This document shows, piece after piece, positions 17,253-26,371 of a DNA stretch of 64,000 nucleotides; within the stretch, counting starts at the first letter, position 1, and each line of letters opens with the position of its first letter. A program made the translations under genes and the position numbers. The notes beneath the pieces were generated by a model. The model saw only the letters and a list, made by a program, of their open reading frames with translations. It ran no database searches and was not told the DNA's origin. The stretch is from Hyphomicrobium sp. D-2 (GTDB lineage: Bacteria; Pseudomonadota; Alphaproteobacteria; Rhizobiales; Hyphomicrobiaceae), in contig NZ_JARXLA010000005.1 in NCBI RefSeq assembly GCF_029872155.1, positions 124,001-188,000 on the forward strand, in the 5' to 3' direction.

Positions 17253-17300
17253 ATGAATATACAGGAGACCAACACCGGGCCGCACGCGCCAGTGCCTTAG
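17253..17300 (+). other. Short upstream frame that may be the N-terminus of divK
   Basis: ATG at 17253 opens a 15-codon frame ([15 protein letters not shown]) ending at TAG 17298-17300. A +1 shift at the CCT TAG junction, or loss of one T, would join it to the divK frame and read through [14 protein letters not shown], the normal start of a receiver domain. AGGAG at 17232 is the nearest ribosome site but is 16 bases from the ATG. Confidence 0.45.
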
Positions 17301-17325
17301 GGCGGCAGGGAGAACGGTTCTCATT

Positions 17326-17682
17326 GTGGAAGACAACGAGCTAAATATGAAGCTCTTCCACGATATTCTGGCTGCGCATGGCTATGAGACCATTCAAACG
17401 CGAAACGGTCTCGAAGCGCTCGATCTCGCCCGTCGTCACCATCCCGCGCTCATCCTGATGGACATTCAGCTTCCGGAAATTTCGGGGCTGGAGGTCACGA
17501 AGTGGATCAAGGAAGACGACGTGCTTCGAGACATTCCGGTTGTGGCGATTACAGCCTTTGCCATGAAGGGCGATGAGGAACGAATCCGCTCGGGCGGATG
17601 CGAGGCCTACATTTCCAAGCCGATATCGGTCGGACATTTCCTTGAGACTGTGCAGCGCTTCGTCGGCGGACCGCGCTCCTGA
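17326..17682 (+). CDS. divK: DivK-like single-domain response regulator, start unclear
   Basis: DivK is the essential single-domain receiver that connects the kinases PleC and DivJ to the CtrA pathway. The protein is near-identical in pattern to Div[15 protein letters not shown], the phospho-acceptor region [43 protein letters not shown] with the conserved Thr and Lys. The first in-frame start codon is the GTG at 17326, which would omit the first beta strand; the codons just upstream, from 17314, encode TVLIV, exactly the missing strand, yet contain no ATG, GTG or TTG before a stop at 17254. The real start is therefore hidden by a frame break (see the short upstream frame). pleD follows 58 bases downstream. 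Confidence 0.85.
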   Translation: MEDNELNMKLFHDILAAHGYETIQTRNGLEALDLARRHHPALILMDIQLPEISGLEVTKWIKEDDVLRDIPVVAITAFAMKGDEERIRSGGCEAYISKPISVGHFLETVQRFVGGPRS

Positions 17683-17740
17683 CGCTGTTGTAAATTGTGC
17701 GCCGAAGTTGAGTGCCCAAGTTGAGTAGTGGTAATCGAAG

Positions 17741-19114
17741 ATGACTGCACGCGTACTCGTAGTCGACGATATTTCAGCCAATGTGAAGCTGCTCGAAGCC
17801 CGGCTTTCCGCTGAATATTTCGATGTCCTCACGGCAAGTAGCGGCCCCGAAGCACTGGACGTCTGCGAGCGCGAGCGTGTGGACGTTGTGCTGCTCGACG
17901 TAATGATGCCGGGCATGGATGGCTTTGAAGTCTGCCGCCGGCTCAAATCCAATCCTAAGACGCATCACATTCCGATTATCCTGGTGACGGCGCTGGATCA
18001 GGTATCCGACCGCGTGCGTGGATTGCAGAGCGGCGCGGACGATTTTCTGACCAAGCCGGTTGATGACATCGCGCTGATCACGCGCGTGAAGAATCTTGCG
18101 CGTCTGAAGACGCTGACCGACGAAATGCTGTTGCGCGCGCTCACTGGACGCCAGCTCGGCATTAATGAGGATGCGGCGCTGCTCAAGGCGCTGTCGAATG
18201 AAAAGAGCCGCGTTTTGATTGTCGATGACGATCAGCGCAACGCCACCCGTATCGCAAACTGGGTGGCTACGATCCACCTGCCGACTGTTGTCTCCGCGCC
18301 GACAGCAGCTCTGGATGAGCTTTCGGATGGCGAATACGATTTGGCGATCGTTTCGCTTTCGCTCGCGCAGGCAGATGCATTGCGCCTGTGTTCGCAGATC
18401 CGCTCAGCTTCCCGTACGCGGCATCTACCGATCATTCTGGTTGTTGAGCCCGGCTACGAAGCCCGTTTGCTGCGCGCGCTTGATATGGGCGTCAACGACT
18501 ACATCATGCGGCCGGTGGACGAGAACGAGCTGCTGGCACGCGTGAAAACGCAGGTGCGGCGCAAGCGTTACTCCGATCATCTGCGCGATCGCCTGGAGGA
18601 GAGCATTGAGGCTTCCGTGATCGATGCGCTCACGGGGCTGCATAACCGCCGCTACATGGAAACGCACCTCACCACGCTGGTCGAGGAAGCCCGCCGAACC
18701 GGTCGTGCGCTTTCGGTGCTGCTGGCCGATATCGACCACTTCAAGCACGTGAATGACACCTACGGCCATGACATTGGCGATGCGGTGCTGCGCGAGTTCT
18801 CAGTTCGATTCCGCCGCAACACGCGCGGCATCGATCTGGCGTGCCGTTATGGCGGCGAAGAGTTTCTGGTGATCATGCCCGATACGGATATGAGCCGCGC
18901 GTTCCAGGTGGGCGAGCGACTGCGGGCTTCCATTGCGTCCGATGTCTTCCAGGTGAGCCCCGGCGGCGTCAGCATCAACCTGACCGCAAGCGTTGGGCTT
19001 GCAACCCTGGAGTGCGGCGATGACACACCGGAGACGGTGTTTCGCCGGGCCGATCAGGCGTTGTTTGTCGCCAAGCGTGCGGGCCGCAATCGGGTCGAAG
19101 CAAACGCCGCCTAA
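17741..19114 (+). CDS. pleD: PleD, diguanylate cyclase response regulator (REC-REC-GGDEF)
   Basis: PleD makes cyclic di-GMP when phosphorylated and drives the swarmer-to-stalked style transition. The 457 residues form a receiver domain with phospho-acceptor D53, a second receiver in which the acceptor Asp is replaced (AIVSLSLAQ), and a GGDEF domain whose active motif is GGEEF (371-375). The allosteric inhibitory site RxxD is present as RGID (362-365), five residues before the active motif, as in Caulobacter PleD. The degenerate second receiver is normal for PleD and serves as a dimer adaptor. It lies directly downstream of divK, the usual order. Confidence 0.95.
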   Translation: MTARVLVVDDISANVKLLEARLSAEYFDVLTASSGPEALDVCERERVDVVLLDVMMPGMDGFEVCRRLKSNPKTHHIPIILVTALDQVSDRVRGLQSGADDFLTKPVDDIALITRVKNLARLKTLTDEMLLRALTGRQLGINEDAALLKALSNEKSRVLIVDDDQRNATRIANWVATIHLPTVVSAPTAALDELSDGEYDLAIVSLSLAQADALRLCSQIRSASRTRHLPIILVVEPGYEARLLRALDMGVNDYIMRPVDENELLARVKTQVRRKRYSDHLRDRLEESIEASVIDALTGLHNRRYMETHLTTLVEEARRTGRALSVLLADIDHFKHVNDTYGHDIGDAVLREFSVRFRRNTRGIDLACRYGGEEFLVIMPDTDMSRAFQVGERLRASIASDVFQVSPGGVSINLTASVGLATLECGDDTPETVFRRADQALFVAKRAGRNRVEANAA

Positions 19115-19134
19115 TGCTAATCATCTGAATAAAC

Positions 19135-19166
19135 AAAAAGAACGGCGATGCTGTTAGCTGCGCCGT
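19135..19166 (-). terminator. Possible minus-strand terminator
   Basis: The arms ACGGCG and CGCCGT (19142-19147, 19161-19166) enclose 13 bases; on the minus strand the stem is followed by TCTTTTTG. It could end rpmG transcription or an unannotated RNA in this gap. The stem is only six pairs, so it is weak. Confidence 0.4.
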
Positions 19167-19526
19167 CCCATCTAAAATATCGAATTGACTGGGGTCGGGT
19201 CGAGCGTGGCGACGCGGTCGACTCATCGTGGTTAATACAGCACAGTCAAAGCATAACTTGCGTTAACTAGAGTCCTCTGTCAGATTAGGAATTATCGAGG
19301 GGCTCGTTAAAATTCGGTGTGTGGGGCAGGCTCGTCAAGGCGGCCGCATTCCACCATTTGTTTACCGGGTTTCCGCGCTATCAGGTCCGCCGCATTTCCT
19401 GATAGAGCGGAAAATCGTGGTCTCGGTCGCAGCAGCTAGAGTGGCCTCCTCGTTGAAGCTGCATAGGACCGGCCACGGCGCCAGGCGGTGAGTCAACGCC
19501 CTCTTTGACGATCCATCTGGTTACTA

Positions 19527-19633
19527 GATCAGGGTCCGTGGCTTTCTCGGACTTCACTACCCCGCTGCCGGGTTTGGTTGCGGGCCCTGATCAAGGTAAT
19601 TTTCGCGAGCAATCATGCTCGGGCCCTGATCAA
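19527..19633. repeat. Triple GATCAGGGCCC-type repeat
   Basis: Two direct copies of CGGGCCCTGATCAA are spaced 39 bases apart (19581-19594, 19620-19633) and an inverted near-copy GATCAGGGTCCG sits at 19527-19538. In a folded RNA the inverted copy could pair with either direct copy, giving alternative hairpins. Confidence 0.7.
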
Positions 19634-19749
19634 CCCCGGGTCCAAGTCGTCGCCATTTCCATAAATTAGACAATAGAACAGCATCCACCGCCACGCCCTA
19701 TGCTGACGGTGGTGCATCCGCTGCACGCATTGGGCTGCGCGCGCGTGGC

Positions 19750-19917
19750 TTACTTGATCTTGGTTTCCTTGAACTCGACGTGCTTCTTCACGACCGGGTC
19801 ATACTTCTTGAACACCAGCTTTTCGGTGCTGGTGCGGGGGTTCTTCTTCGTGACGTAAAAGAAGCCCGTGCCGGCGGTCGAGAGCAGTTTGATCTTCTGC
19901 GTGATGGGCTTAGCCAT
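19750..19917 (-). CDS. rpmG: 50S ribosomal protein L33
   Basis: This 55-residue basic protein is L33 of the large ribosomal subunit: [18 protein letters not shown], then [11 protein letters not shown] and [19 protein letters not shown]. It is the C-minus type, lacking the zinc-binding cysteines. The ATG at 19917 gives the normal length; a longer frame to 20007 is not supported. It lies downstream of the DUF983 gene on the same strand, part of the conserved topA-rnr-DUF983-rpmG string. Confidence 0.97.
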   Translation of the reverse strand: MAKPITQKIKLLSTAGTGFFYVTKKNPRTSTEKLVFKKYDPVVKKHVEFKETKIK

Positions 19918-20027
19918 AGTAAGGAAACCTTCGGGCGAAATCTGACAACGTCCGCACAGGCTGCGGAGAGCCGGCAACATAGCCAGCGCGGGCGGCCTGT
20001 CAAGCAAGCCGCGCGCTCTACATATGG

Positions 20028-20501
20028 TTAAAGTGTCGCCTTGGGGTTCGAGGCGTTGGCCGGTTCACCCAAAGAAGGCTCCAGCGGATCATGCCCGTCG
20101 AAGCCATGCATACGCAGCGCCCACTGCAGGCCGACCAGCGAGCCCTTGATGTGCGGCAGCATCCACATGCACATGCCGATGGTTAGCGGGAACCAGAGAG
20201 CAATGTGGAGCCAGTAGCTCGGCTGGAAGTGTTCTTCCACCGCCATGATGCCCGCGACGATAAAGTGGCAGACGATCATCATCGTGAAATAGGGCGGTGC
20301 GTCATCGGCGCGGTGATGGTGCAACTCCTCGCCGCACTTGGGGCAGCTATCGGCCACCTTCAGATATTTGCGGAACAACTGGCCTTCGCCGCACGCAGGG
20401 CACTTGCCGAACGTCCCGCGCCTCATGGCCTGTCCCCAGTCGCGCTGCTCAGCGGCGCGCGATGCAGGCTTGTCGGAGAAGGTTTGCGGTGTCTCAGTCA
20501 T
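20028..20501 (-). CDS. DUF983 membrane protein with zinc-ribbon cysteines
   Basis: The 157-residue protein has an N-terminal zinc-ribbon-like CPAC (C34, C37) and CPKC (C53, C56), followed by two transmembrane helices (about 70-90 and 95-115). DUF983 proteins are small membrane proteins of unknown function common in alphaproteobacteria and mitochondria-related lineages, frequently beside rnr, as here. The family is sometimes found near cytochrome oxidase genes, but no such gene is here. The spacing to rnr is 131 bases, so a separate promoter is possible. Confidence 0.9.
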   Translation of the reverse strand: MTETPQTFSDKPASRAAEQRDWGQAMRRGTFGKCPACGEGQLFRKYLKVADSCPKCGEELHHHRADDAPPYFTMMIVCHFIVAGIMAVEEHFQPSYWLHIALWFPLTIGMCMWMLPHIKGSLVGLQWALRMHGFDGHDPLEPSLGEPANASNPKATL

Positions 20502-20632
20502 CGGGCTTTACCTCGCCTCGTTTGCCGGCCGCTGTTTTTGCGCGTGTTTGAATTGCACTGCTGGCCGCGACATAACGTGATCCCCCGATTGACTGAGGTC
20601 AATAGCGCAATGGCCGCATCGAATTGACCCGG

Positions 20633-22960
20633 TCAGCGTCGCCGCGGCTTGCCACGTCGCATTTTCAGCTGCGGACCGGCATAGGGCGCGGCAACACGTC
20701 CGCGCTTGCCCTCGGTTAACATCTCAAACCGCAGCGCGCCCGCCGAGGGAATGGCTTCCACCAGCCGCACTTCGACATTATCGCCCAGCCGGTAGGTTTC
20801 GCCGCTGCGCTTCCCGACCAGCGCGTGCTCTGCCTCGACGTGATTGAAAAAGTCGGTGCCCAGTGAGGATACCGGAACGAAGCCGTCAGCGCCGGTCTCG
20901 GTGAGGCGCACGAACAAACCTGAACGCGTGACGCCAGCGATGCGGCCTGCGAACTTCGCGCCGATGCGATCAGCCAGATGGGAAGCGATCAGGCGGTCGA
21001 TGGTCTCGCGCTCCGCCGCCATGGCGCGCCGTTCCGCTTCGGAGATCTGCTGCGCAATCTCGCGCAGGCGCGGAACTTCGCTGTCGTCCAGTCCGCCCTC
21101 GCCAAGCTTGATGGCCTTCACCAGCGCGCGATGCACGAGCAGATCCGCATACCGGCGGATGGGCGAGGTGAAGTGCGCGTAGCGGCGCAGGTTGAGGCCG
21201 AAATGGCCGACGTTCTCGATGTTATATTCAGCTTGGCTCTGGCTGCGCAGCACCACCTCGTTGACGAGATCAGAGACCGGCATTTCCTTCGCGTGCTTCA
21301 GGATGCCGTTGAAGTGCGATGCGCGCAGGTTAGATGCCTGCGGCAGCTTCATGCCGATGGTATCGAGGAAGTCACGCAGGCTGGCCAGCTTCTCCTTCGA
21401 GGGCTGATCGTGGATGCGGTAGACGACCGGAGTCTTCTTCTGTTCCAGCATCTCGGCAGCAGCAACGTTGGCCTGAATCATGAATTCTTCGATCAGGCGG
21501 TGCGCCGCGAGACGTTCAGGCGTCACGACATCCGCAACGCGTCCAGTTTCGTCGAGCACGATCTTGCGCTCGGGCAGATCGAGATCCAGCGGGCCGCGTT
21601 TGTCGCGCGCAGCCGCCAGAACCGCATAGGCATCCCACAGCGGCCGCAGGATGCCTTCGAGCAGCGGTCCGGCCTTGTCGGAAGGATTGCCGTCGATGGC
21701 GGCTTGCGCCTCCTGATAGCTGAGCTTGGCGGCCGAGCGCATCAGCCCACGCATGAACGTGTGGCTGCGTTTTGCACCGTCCTTGTCGAACACCATGCGC
21801 ACGGCCAAGCAGGCGCGGTTCTCGCCTTCGCGCAACGAGCACAGGTCGTTTGAGATCCGCTCTGGCAGCATCGGCACGACGCGATCGGGGAAATAAACCG
21901 AGTTGCCGCGCAACTGCGCTTCGCGATCGAGGCGCGATCCCGGCCGCACGAAATAGGACACGTCGGCGATCGCCACGTAAACAATGAAGCCGCCCGGGTT
22001 GGCTGGATCGCTATCGGGCTCGGCGTAAACGGCGTCGTCGTGGTCGCGCGCATCGGGCGGATCGATGGTGATCAGCGGGATGTCACGCAGGTCGGTGCGC
22101 CCGGCGAGCGTCGCTTCCTCTAGCGCCTTCGATTCTGAGATGACGCCTTCGGGGAAGTCGTCCGGGATGCCGTGGGTGTGCACGGCGATGAAGCTGATCT
22201 GGCGCTGATCGTCCGGGCTGCCCAGCGTTTCCAGAATGCGCGCCTGCGGTACATGCAGGCGGCCCTTGCGCCCCAGATCGAAGCGAACGAGATCGCCGTC
22301 CTTCGCCGGGCCTTCATCGCCCTTGGCGATCGACCAGGAACGGAGCTGCTTGCGATCGATCGGTTCGATGTTGCCGCCGCCGTTCTCGCTGGCGCGGAAC
22401 ACGCCGACCAGCCGGCGCTTCTCGCGCGGCAGCTTTTTGATCGGGTGGGCTTCGAAGCGATAGCCGCCTTCTTCCGGTTCGCGAATTTCGCTGATGCGCG
22501 AGAGCACGCGGTCGCCAACGCCGATGCTGGCCTCGACATCGATCTCCGGTCCGCGCGCGTGCGCAGCGACGAGCAGAATGGACGGGCGCTCGCCTTCGTC
22601 TTCCCACACGACCGGCTTGGCGATCAGATCGCCGTCGTCATCGCGACCGACAATCTCGATCACGGTGACGGTGGGCAGTCCGCCCTTGGGACGCAGATGC
22701 TTGCGGCCGGATGAAAGTTCGCCTTCGTCTGACATCTCGGCCAGCAGCCGATTGAGGTCGAGCCGCTGCGGGCCTTTGATGCCAAAAGCGCGGGCAATCT
22801 CGCGCTTGCCGACCTTGCCCGGCGAAGTGCGGATAAACTCCATCACCTCTTCACGGGTAGGCATTGCACCACCGATGCCACGGGGCGCAGCGCCGCCGCC
22901 GCGCTGCTTTGGGCCGTTGCGTTTGGCCTTGGGTGTGCGCGGCGTCGGTTTGCGTGCCAT
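20633..22960 (-). CDS. rnr: Ribonuclease R
   Basis: RNase R is a 3'-to-5' exoribonuclease of the RNB family that degrades structured RNA. The 775-residue protein has an N-terminal OB/helix-turn-helix part (about 30-110), the RNB catalytic domain with the metal-binding signature ITIDPPDARDHDDAVYAE and the block YVAIADVSYFVRPGS, a YTSPIRRYADLLVH-like segment (here HFTSPIRRYADLLVHRAL), and an S1 RNA-binding domain near the C-terminus (about 670-740), ending in a basic tail. It sits between topA and the DUF983 gene, 30 bases downstream of topA, in the same operon. Confidence 0.96.
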   Translation of the reverse strand: MARKPTPRTPKAKRNGPKQRGGGAAPRGIGGAMPTREEVMEFIRTSPGKVGKREIARAFGIKGPQRLDLNRLLAEMSDEGELSSGRKHLRPKGGLPTVTVIEIVGRDDDGDLIAKPVVWEDEGERPSILLVAAHARGPEIDVEASIGVGDRVLSRISEIREPEEGGYRFEAHPIKKLPREKRRLVGVFRASENGGGNIEPIDRKQLRSWSIAKGDEGPAKDGDLVRFDLGRKGRLHVPQARILETLGSPDDQRQISFIAVHTHGIPDDFPEGVISESKALEEATLAGRTDLRDIPLITIDPPDARDHDDAVYAEPDSDPANPGGFIVYVAIADVSYFVRPGSRLDREAQLRGNSVYFPDRVVPMLPERISNDLCSLREGENRACLAVRMVFDKDGAKRSHTFMRGLMRSAAKLSYQEAQAAIDGNPSDKAGPLLEGILRPLWDAYAVLAAARDKRGPLDLDLPERKIVLDETGRVADVVTPERLAAHRLIEEFMIQANVAAAEMLEQKKTPVVYRIHDQPSKEKLASLRDFLDTIGMKLPQASNLRASHFNGILKHAKEMPVSDLVNEVVLRSQSQAEYNIENVGHFGLNLRRYAHFTSPIRRYADLLVHRALVKAIKLGEGGLDDSEVPRLREIAQQISEAERRAMAAERETIDRLIASHLADRIGAKFAGRIAGVTRSGLFVRLTETGADGFVPVSSLGTDFFNHVEAEHALVGKRSGETYRLGDNVEVRLVEAIPSAGALRFEMLTEGKRGRVAAPYAGPQLKMRRGKPRRR

Positions 22961-22990
22961 GTCAGGATGCCCGGCGAATGGTGGGGCGGA

Positions 22991-25795
22991 TCAACTCTCC
23001 GCTTGCGCAGCCGAAGCCTTCTTGGTGGCACGGCCCTTGGCGGCTGGCTTAGCCGCAGCCTTGGTGGTCTTGGCGGCAGGCTTCGCCGCCTTCTTCGCGG
23101 CCGCTTTCGGTGCTGCCGCCTTTGCAGGTTTAGATGATTTGGCGGCCTTGGCGGCGGGTTTTGCCTTTGCCTCGCCCTTGGCAGCTGCCTTGCGCACAGG
23201 CTTTTTCTTTGAGGACGGGCCCTTGGCGGCGCGCTCGGCGATCAGCGCAACGGCATCAGCAACTGAAAGCGTCGCCGGGTCCTTGCCCTTGGGTATGGTG
23301 GCGTTGACGTCGCCGTGCTTCACATACGGGCCGTAGCGGCCAGAAAGCACCTCGATCTTGCCGCCGCCATCCGGGTGCTCGCCCAGCTCCTTCAGCACCG
23401 TTGCCTTGGGACGGTTAAACCGGCCCTTGCCGCCCGCCGCCTTCTCAGCCAGCAACGCGACAGCGCGGTTGAGACCGACGGAGAACACCTCTTCGACATT
23501 CTCGACGTTGGCATACATGCCATCGTGCAGCACGAATGGACCGTAACGGCCAAGACCGGCGCTGATCGGCTTGCCGGTTTCCGGATGCATGCCAACCTCG
23601 CGCGGCAGCGACAGCAGCTTCAGCGCATATTCCAGATCAACCGAGCCCGCATCGACACCCTTGGGGATGCTTGAGCGCTTGGGCTTTTCATCTTCGCCTG
23701 CTTCGCCAAGCTGAAGATATGGACCGAAGCGGCCGGTCCGCAGCGTTACCGCAAGGCCCGATTCCGGATCATGGCCCAGCAGCTTGCCATCGGGGCCAGC
23801 GGCTTCGCCATCGGCGCTGCCAGTGCCGGATACATCGCTAAGCTGACGCGTGTAACGGCACTCGGGATAATTGCCACAGCCGATGAACGCGCCGAACTTG
23901 CCGGAAATCTTCAGGCTGAGGCGGCCGGAGTTGCACGATGGGCAGATGCGCGGATCGGTGCCGTCTTCGCGCTGCGGGAAGATGTGCGGGCCCAAGATCT
24001 CGTTCAGCGCTTCCAGCACTTCGCCGACGCGCAGATCCTTGATCTCGTCGACGGCGCCGGTGAAGTCGCGCCAGAAGTCGCGCAGAACGTCTTTCCATTC
24101 CAGCTTGCCGTCGGAAATCTGATCGAGCTGGTCTTCGAGCGCGGCGGTGAAATCATATTCGACGTAGCGCTGGAAGAAGCCTTCCAGGAACGCGATCACC
24201 AGCCGGCCCTTATCCTCCGGGATCAGGCGCTTCTTGTCGGTGCGCACGTATTCGCGATCCTGCAGCACCGCCAGCGTCGAGGCGTAGGTGGAAGGGCGGC
24301 CGATGCCCAGCTCTTCCATTTTCTTGACCAGCGTCGCTTCGGAATAGCGCGGCGGCGGCTGGGTAAAGTGCTGCTCGGCTTCGATAGCGCGATCGGTCAC
24401 GGCATCGCCGGAGTTCAGTGCCGGCAGGCGACGGCTTGAATCATCGTCCCCTGCGGTGTCGTCTTTACCCTTGGCGGCATGCAGGCGCTCATCGCGGCCT
24501 TCCTCGTACACCTTCAGGAAGCCGTCGAACTTGATGACGGAGCCGGTGGCGCGCAACGTATAGGCCTTGCCGTCGCGACCTTTGACGGCAATGTCGGCGC
24601 TCGTCTGTTCAACTTCGGCTGATGCCATCTGGCTGGCGACAGCGCGCTTCCACACCAGTTCATAAAGACGTGCCTGATCGCGATCGAGATACTTGGCGAC
24701 ATCTTGCGGGCGGCGCGTCACTTCGGTGGGGCGGATGGCTTCGTGCGCTTCCTGCGCGTTCTTGGCCTTGGTCTTATATTCGCGGATGAACGGTGCAACG
24801 TACTTCTGCGAATACTCGCGAGCGATCATGCCCCGGATGGCGCTGACCGCCTCCGGCACGATGGTGATGCCGTCGGTTCGCATGTAGGTGATGAGGCCCA
24901 CCGTTTCGCCGCCGATGTCGACGCCTTCATAGAGGCGCTGGGCCACCTGCATGGTGTGCTTGGCCGAAAAGCCCAGCTTACGTGAGGCGTCCATCTGCAG
25001 CGTCGAAGTGGCGAACGGCGGATAAGGGTTGCGCTTCACGCCTTTCTTCTCGACCGAGACGACCTTGAAATCGCCCTTCTCGATGGCCGCCTTGATGGCA
25101 TGGGCTTCATCGCCGGTCTTGATGTCCAGCTTCTTCAGCGTCTCGCCGTTGATGGCGTTGAGGCGGGCGGAGAACTCCTCGCCCGAGCCCGTCGCCATGT
25201 TGGCATCGATGGTCCAGTATTCGTCGGTGCGGAAGATTTCGATCTCGCGTTCACGGTCGCAGATGAGGCGCAGCGCCACCGACTGCACACGTCCTGCGGA
25301 ACGGGCGCCGGGTAGCTTGCGCCACAGCACCGGCGACAGCGTGAAGCCGACCAGATAATCCAGCGCGCGGCGGGCGAGGTACGCCGACACCAGCGGGGTG
25401 TCTATCTTCCGCGGCTCAGCCAGCGCAGCCAAAATCGCCTGCTTGGTGACGGCGTTGAACGCGACGCGCTCAACCTCCATGCCCTTCTTGATGACTTTCT
25501 TCGCCTCAAGAATTTGCAGGATGTGCCAAGAGATCGCCTCGCCCTCACGATCAGGGTCGGTTGCGAGGATCAGCTTGTCGGCCTTTTTGACCGCGTCAGC
25601 GATTTCCTTGATGATTCTCTGCGACTTGGAGTCCACGTCCCAGTGCATCGCAAAGTCATTGTCCGGCTCGACCGAGCCGTTCTTGGCCGGCAGGTCGCGC
25701 ACGTGGCCAAAGGAGGCAATGACCTTATAGCCGCTGCCCAGGTACTTGTTGATCGTCTTTGCCTTGGCAGCCGATTCTACGATGAGGACGTTCAT
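22991..25795 (-). CDS. topA: DNA topoisomerase I
   Basis: This type IA topoisomerase relaxes negative supercoils. The Toprim domain starts at residue 1 (MNVLIVESAAKAKTINKYL) with the acidic ATDPDREGEAISWH motif, and the catalytic tyrosine lies in GLITYMRTDG (about Tyr304). A zinc-finger module follows the core, CPSCNSGRLSLKISGKFG with a later CGNYPEC, then several cysteine-free repeat modules, and finally an Ala/Lys/Pro-rich tail (about 845-934) of the kind that binds DNA or RNA polymerase in some alphaproteobacteria. It heads the minus-strand string topA-rnr-DUF983-rpmG. The tail makes it longer than the E. coli enzyme (865 residues). Confidence 0.97.
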   Translation of the reverse strand: MNVLIVESAAKAKTINKYLGSGYKVIASFGHVRDLPAKNGSVEPDNDFAMHWDVDSKSQRIIKEIADAVKKADKLILATDPDREGEAISWHILQILEAKKVIKKGMEVERVAFNAVTKQAILAALAEPRKIDTPLVSAYLARRALDYLVGFTLSPVLWRKLPGARSAGRVQSVALRLICDREREIEIFRTDEYWTIDANMATGSGEEFSARLNAINGETLKKLDIKTGDEAHAIKAAIEKGDFKVVSVEKKGVKRNPYPPFATSTLQMDASRKLGFSAKHTMQVAQRLYEGVDIGGETVGLITYMRTDGITIVPEAVSAIRGMIAREYSQKYVAPFIREYKTKAKNAQEAHEAIRPTEVTRRPQDVAKYLDRDQARLYELVWKRAVASQMASAEVEQTSADIAVKGRDGKAYTLRATGSVIKFDGFLKVYEEGRDERLHAAKGKDDTAGDDDSSRRLPALNSGDAVTDRAIEAEQHFTQPPPRYSEATLVKKMEELGIGRPSTYASTLAVLQDREYVRTDKKRLIPEDKGRLVIAFLEGFFQRYVEYDFTAALEDQLDQISDGKLEWKDVLRDFWRDFTGAVDEIKDLRVGEVLEALNEILGPHIFPQREDGTDPRICPSCNSGRLSLKISGKFGAFIGCGNYPECRYTRQLSDVSGTGSADGEAAGPDGKLLGHDPESGLAVTLRTGRFGPYLQLGEAGEDEKPKRSSIPKGVDAGSVDLEYALKLLSLPREVGMHPETGKPISAGLGRYGPFVLHDGMYANVENVEEVFSVGLNRAVALLAEKAAGGKGRFNRPKATVLKELGEHPDGGGKIEVLSGRYGPYVKHGDVNATIPKGKDPATLSVADAVALIAERAAKGPSSKKKPVRKAAAKGEAKAKPAAKAAKSSKPAKAAAPKAAAKKAAKPAAKTTKAAAKPAAKGRATKKASAAQAES

Positions 25796-26036
25796 CTAAG
25801 GGCTTTCAATCTGGCGGTGCGCCGCGAAATCAATGGGAGGGAACGGATTTGACGCCCATGAACACGGCATCGGGCGAAATTTAGGCGTCCGTTCGGCCCG
25901 GGAACATGGGAGAGGATTTTGGCGCTGTCAAACATTCGGGGCCGCCTGGCAACCCGTTCCGGGCGATTGCAACCAAAAGTATATGGTGATATGTCCTGCC
26001 TATGATTGGTTGCATTAAGTTGGGGCAGGCGACGAT

Positions 26037-26240
26037 ATGGTTGAACCCGAACACGGGAACGGAAGCTTAGATCACCCTTGCAAGAAATCTCAGAATTTGG
26101 CCGTGCTAGATTATCTTTGTGACATTATTTCTGAACTCAAGGTCCTTTCAGACCGTTCCGGGCAGAGAACACTGTCCGCCATTCTTGCGGCAGCGCTTGT
26201 GGAAGCTCGGCTCCAGAAGGACGAGAGTACGCATTTCTAG
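26037..26240 (+). CDS. Small conserved-looking protein of unknown function
   Basis: This 67-residue frame begins at an ATG with a purine-rich upstream stretch (GGGGCAGGCGA). The C-terminal half, LAVLDYLCDIISELKVLSDR through TLSAILAAALVEARLQ, reads as two amphipathic helices and resembles short helical proteins seen in other Hyphomicrobiales, though I cannot name a family. It is on the opposite strand from topA and dprA, in the gap between them. Evidence is modest; it may be a real gene with its own promoter. Confidence 0.55.
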   Translation: MVEPEHGNGSLDHPCKKSQNLAVLDYLCDIISELKVLSDRSGQRTLSAILAAALVEARLQKDESTHF

Positions 26241-26371
26241 GCCGACGCGCTTGGGGTCTCTGATCTAACCATCTGATTCATAACTTATATTTTTTGGTGG
26301 AGGCGCCTGCCAGGGGTATTCGCCTTTCAAATACTGATGGCGGAGGCCCGGCCATCAGCTGTGGCAGCGCG

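Larger units (their letters stand above)
19115..19749. other. Gene-poor intergenic region with short repeats
   Basis: These 635 bases between pleD and rpmG hold no convincing protein gene. The 14-mer CGGGCCCTGATCAA occurs at 19581-19594 and again at 19620-19633, and a third copy, inverted with one mismatch over 12 bases, lies at 19527-19538. On the minus strand a 27-codon frame (19381-19464, beginning MQLQRGGHSSCCDRD) is present without a good ribosome site. A hairpin with a T-run is at 19135-19166. A non-coding RNA is possible but I recognise no known family. Confidence 0.5.

Noticed and set aside
26037-26240. Small frame as a toxin or antitoxin
   Set aside because: Its length and helices could suggest an antitoxin, but no partner gene lies next to it; the flanking genes are topA and dprA.
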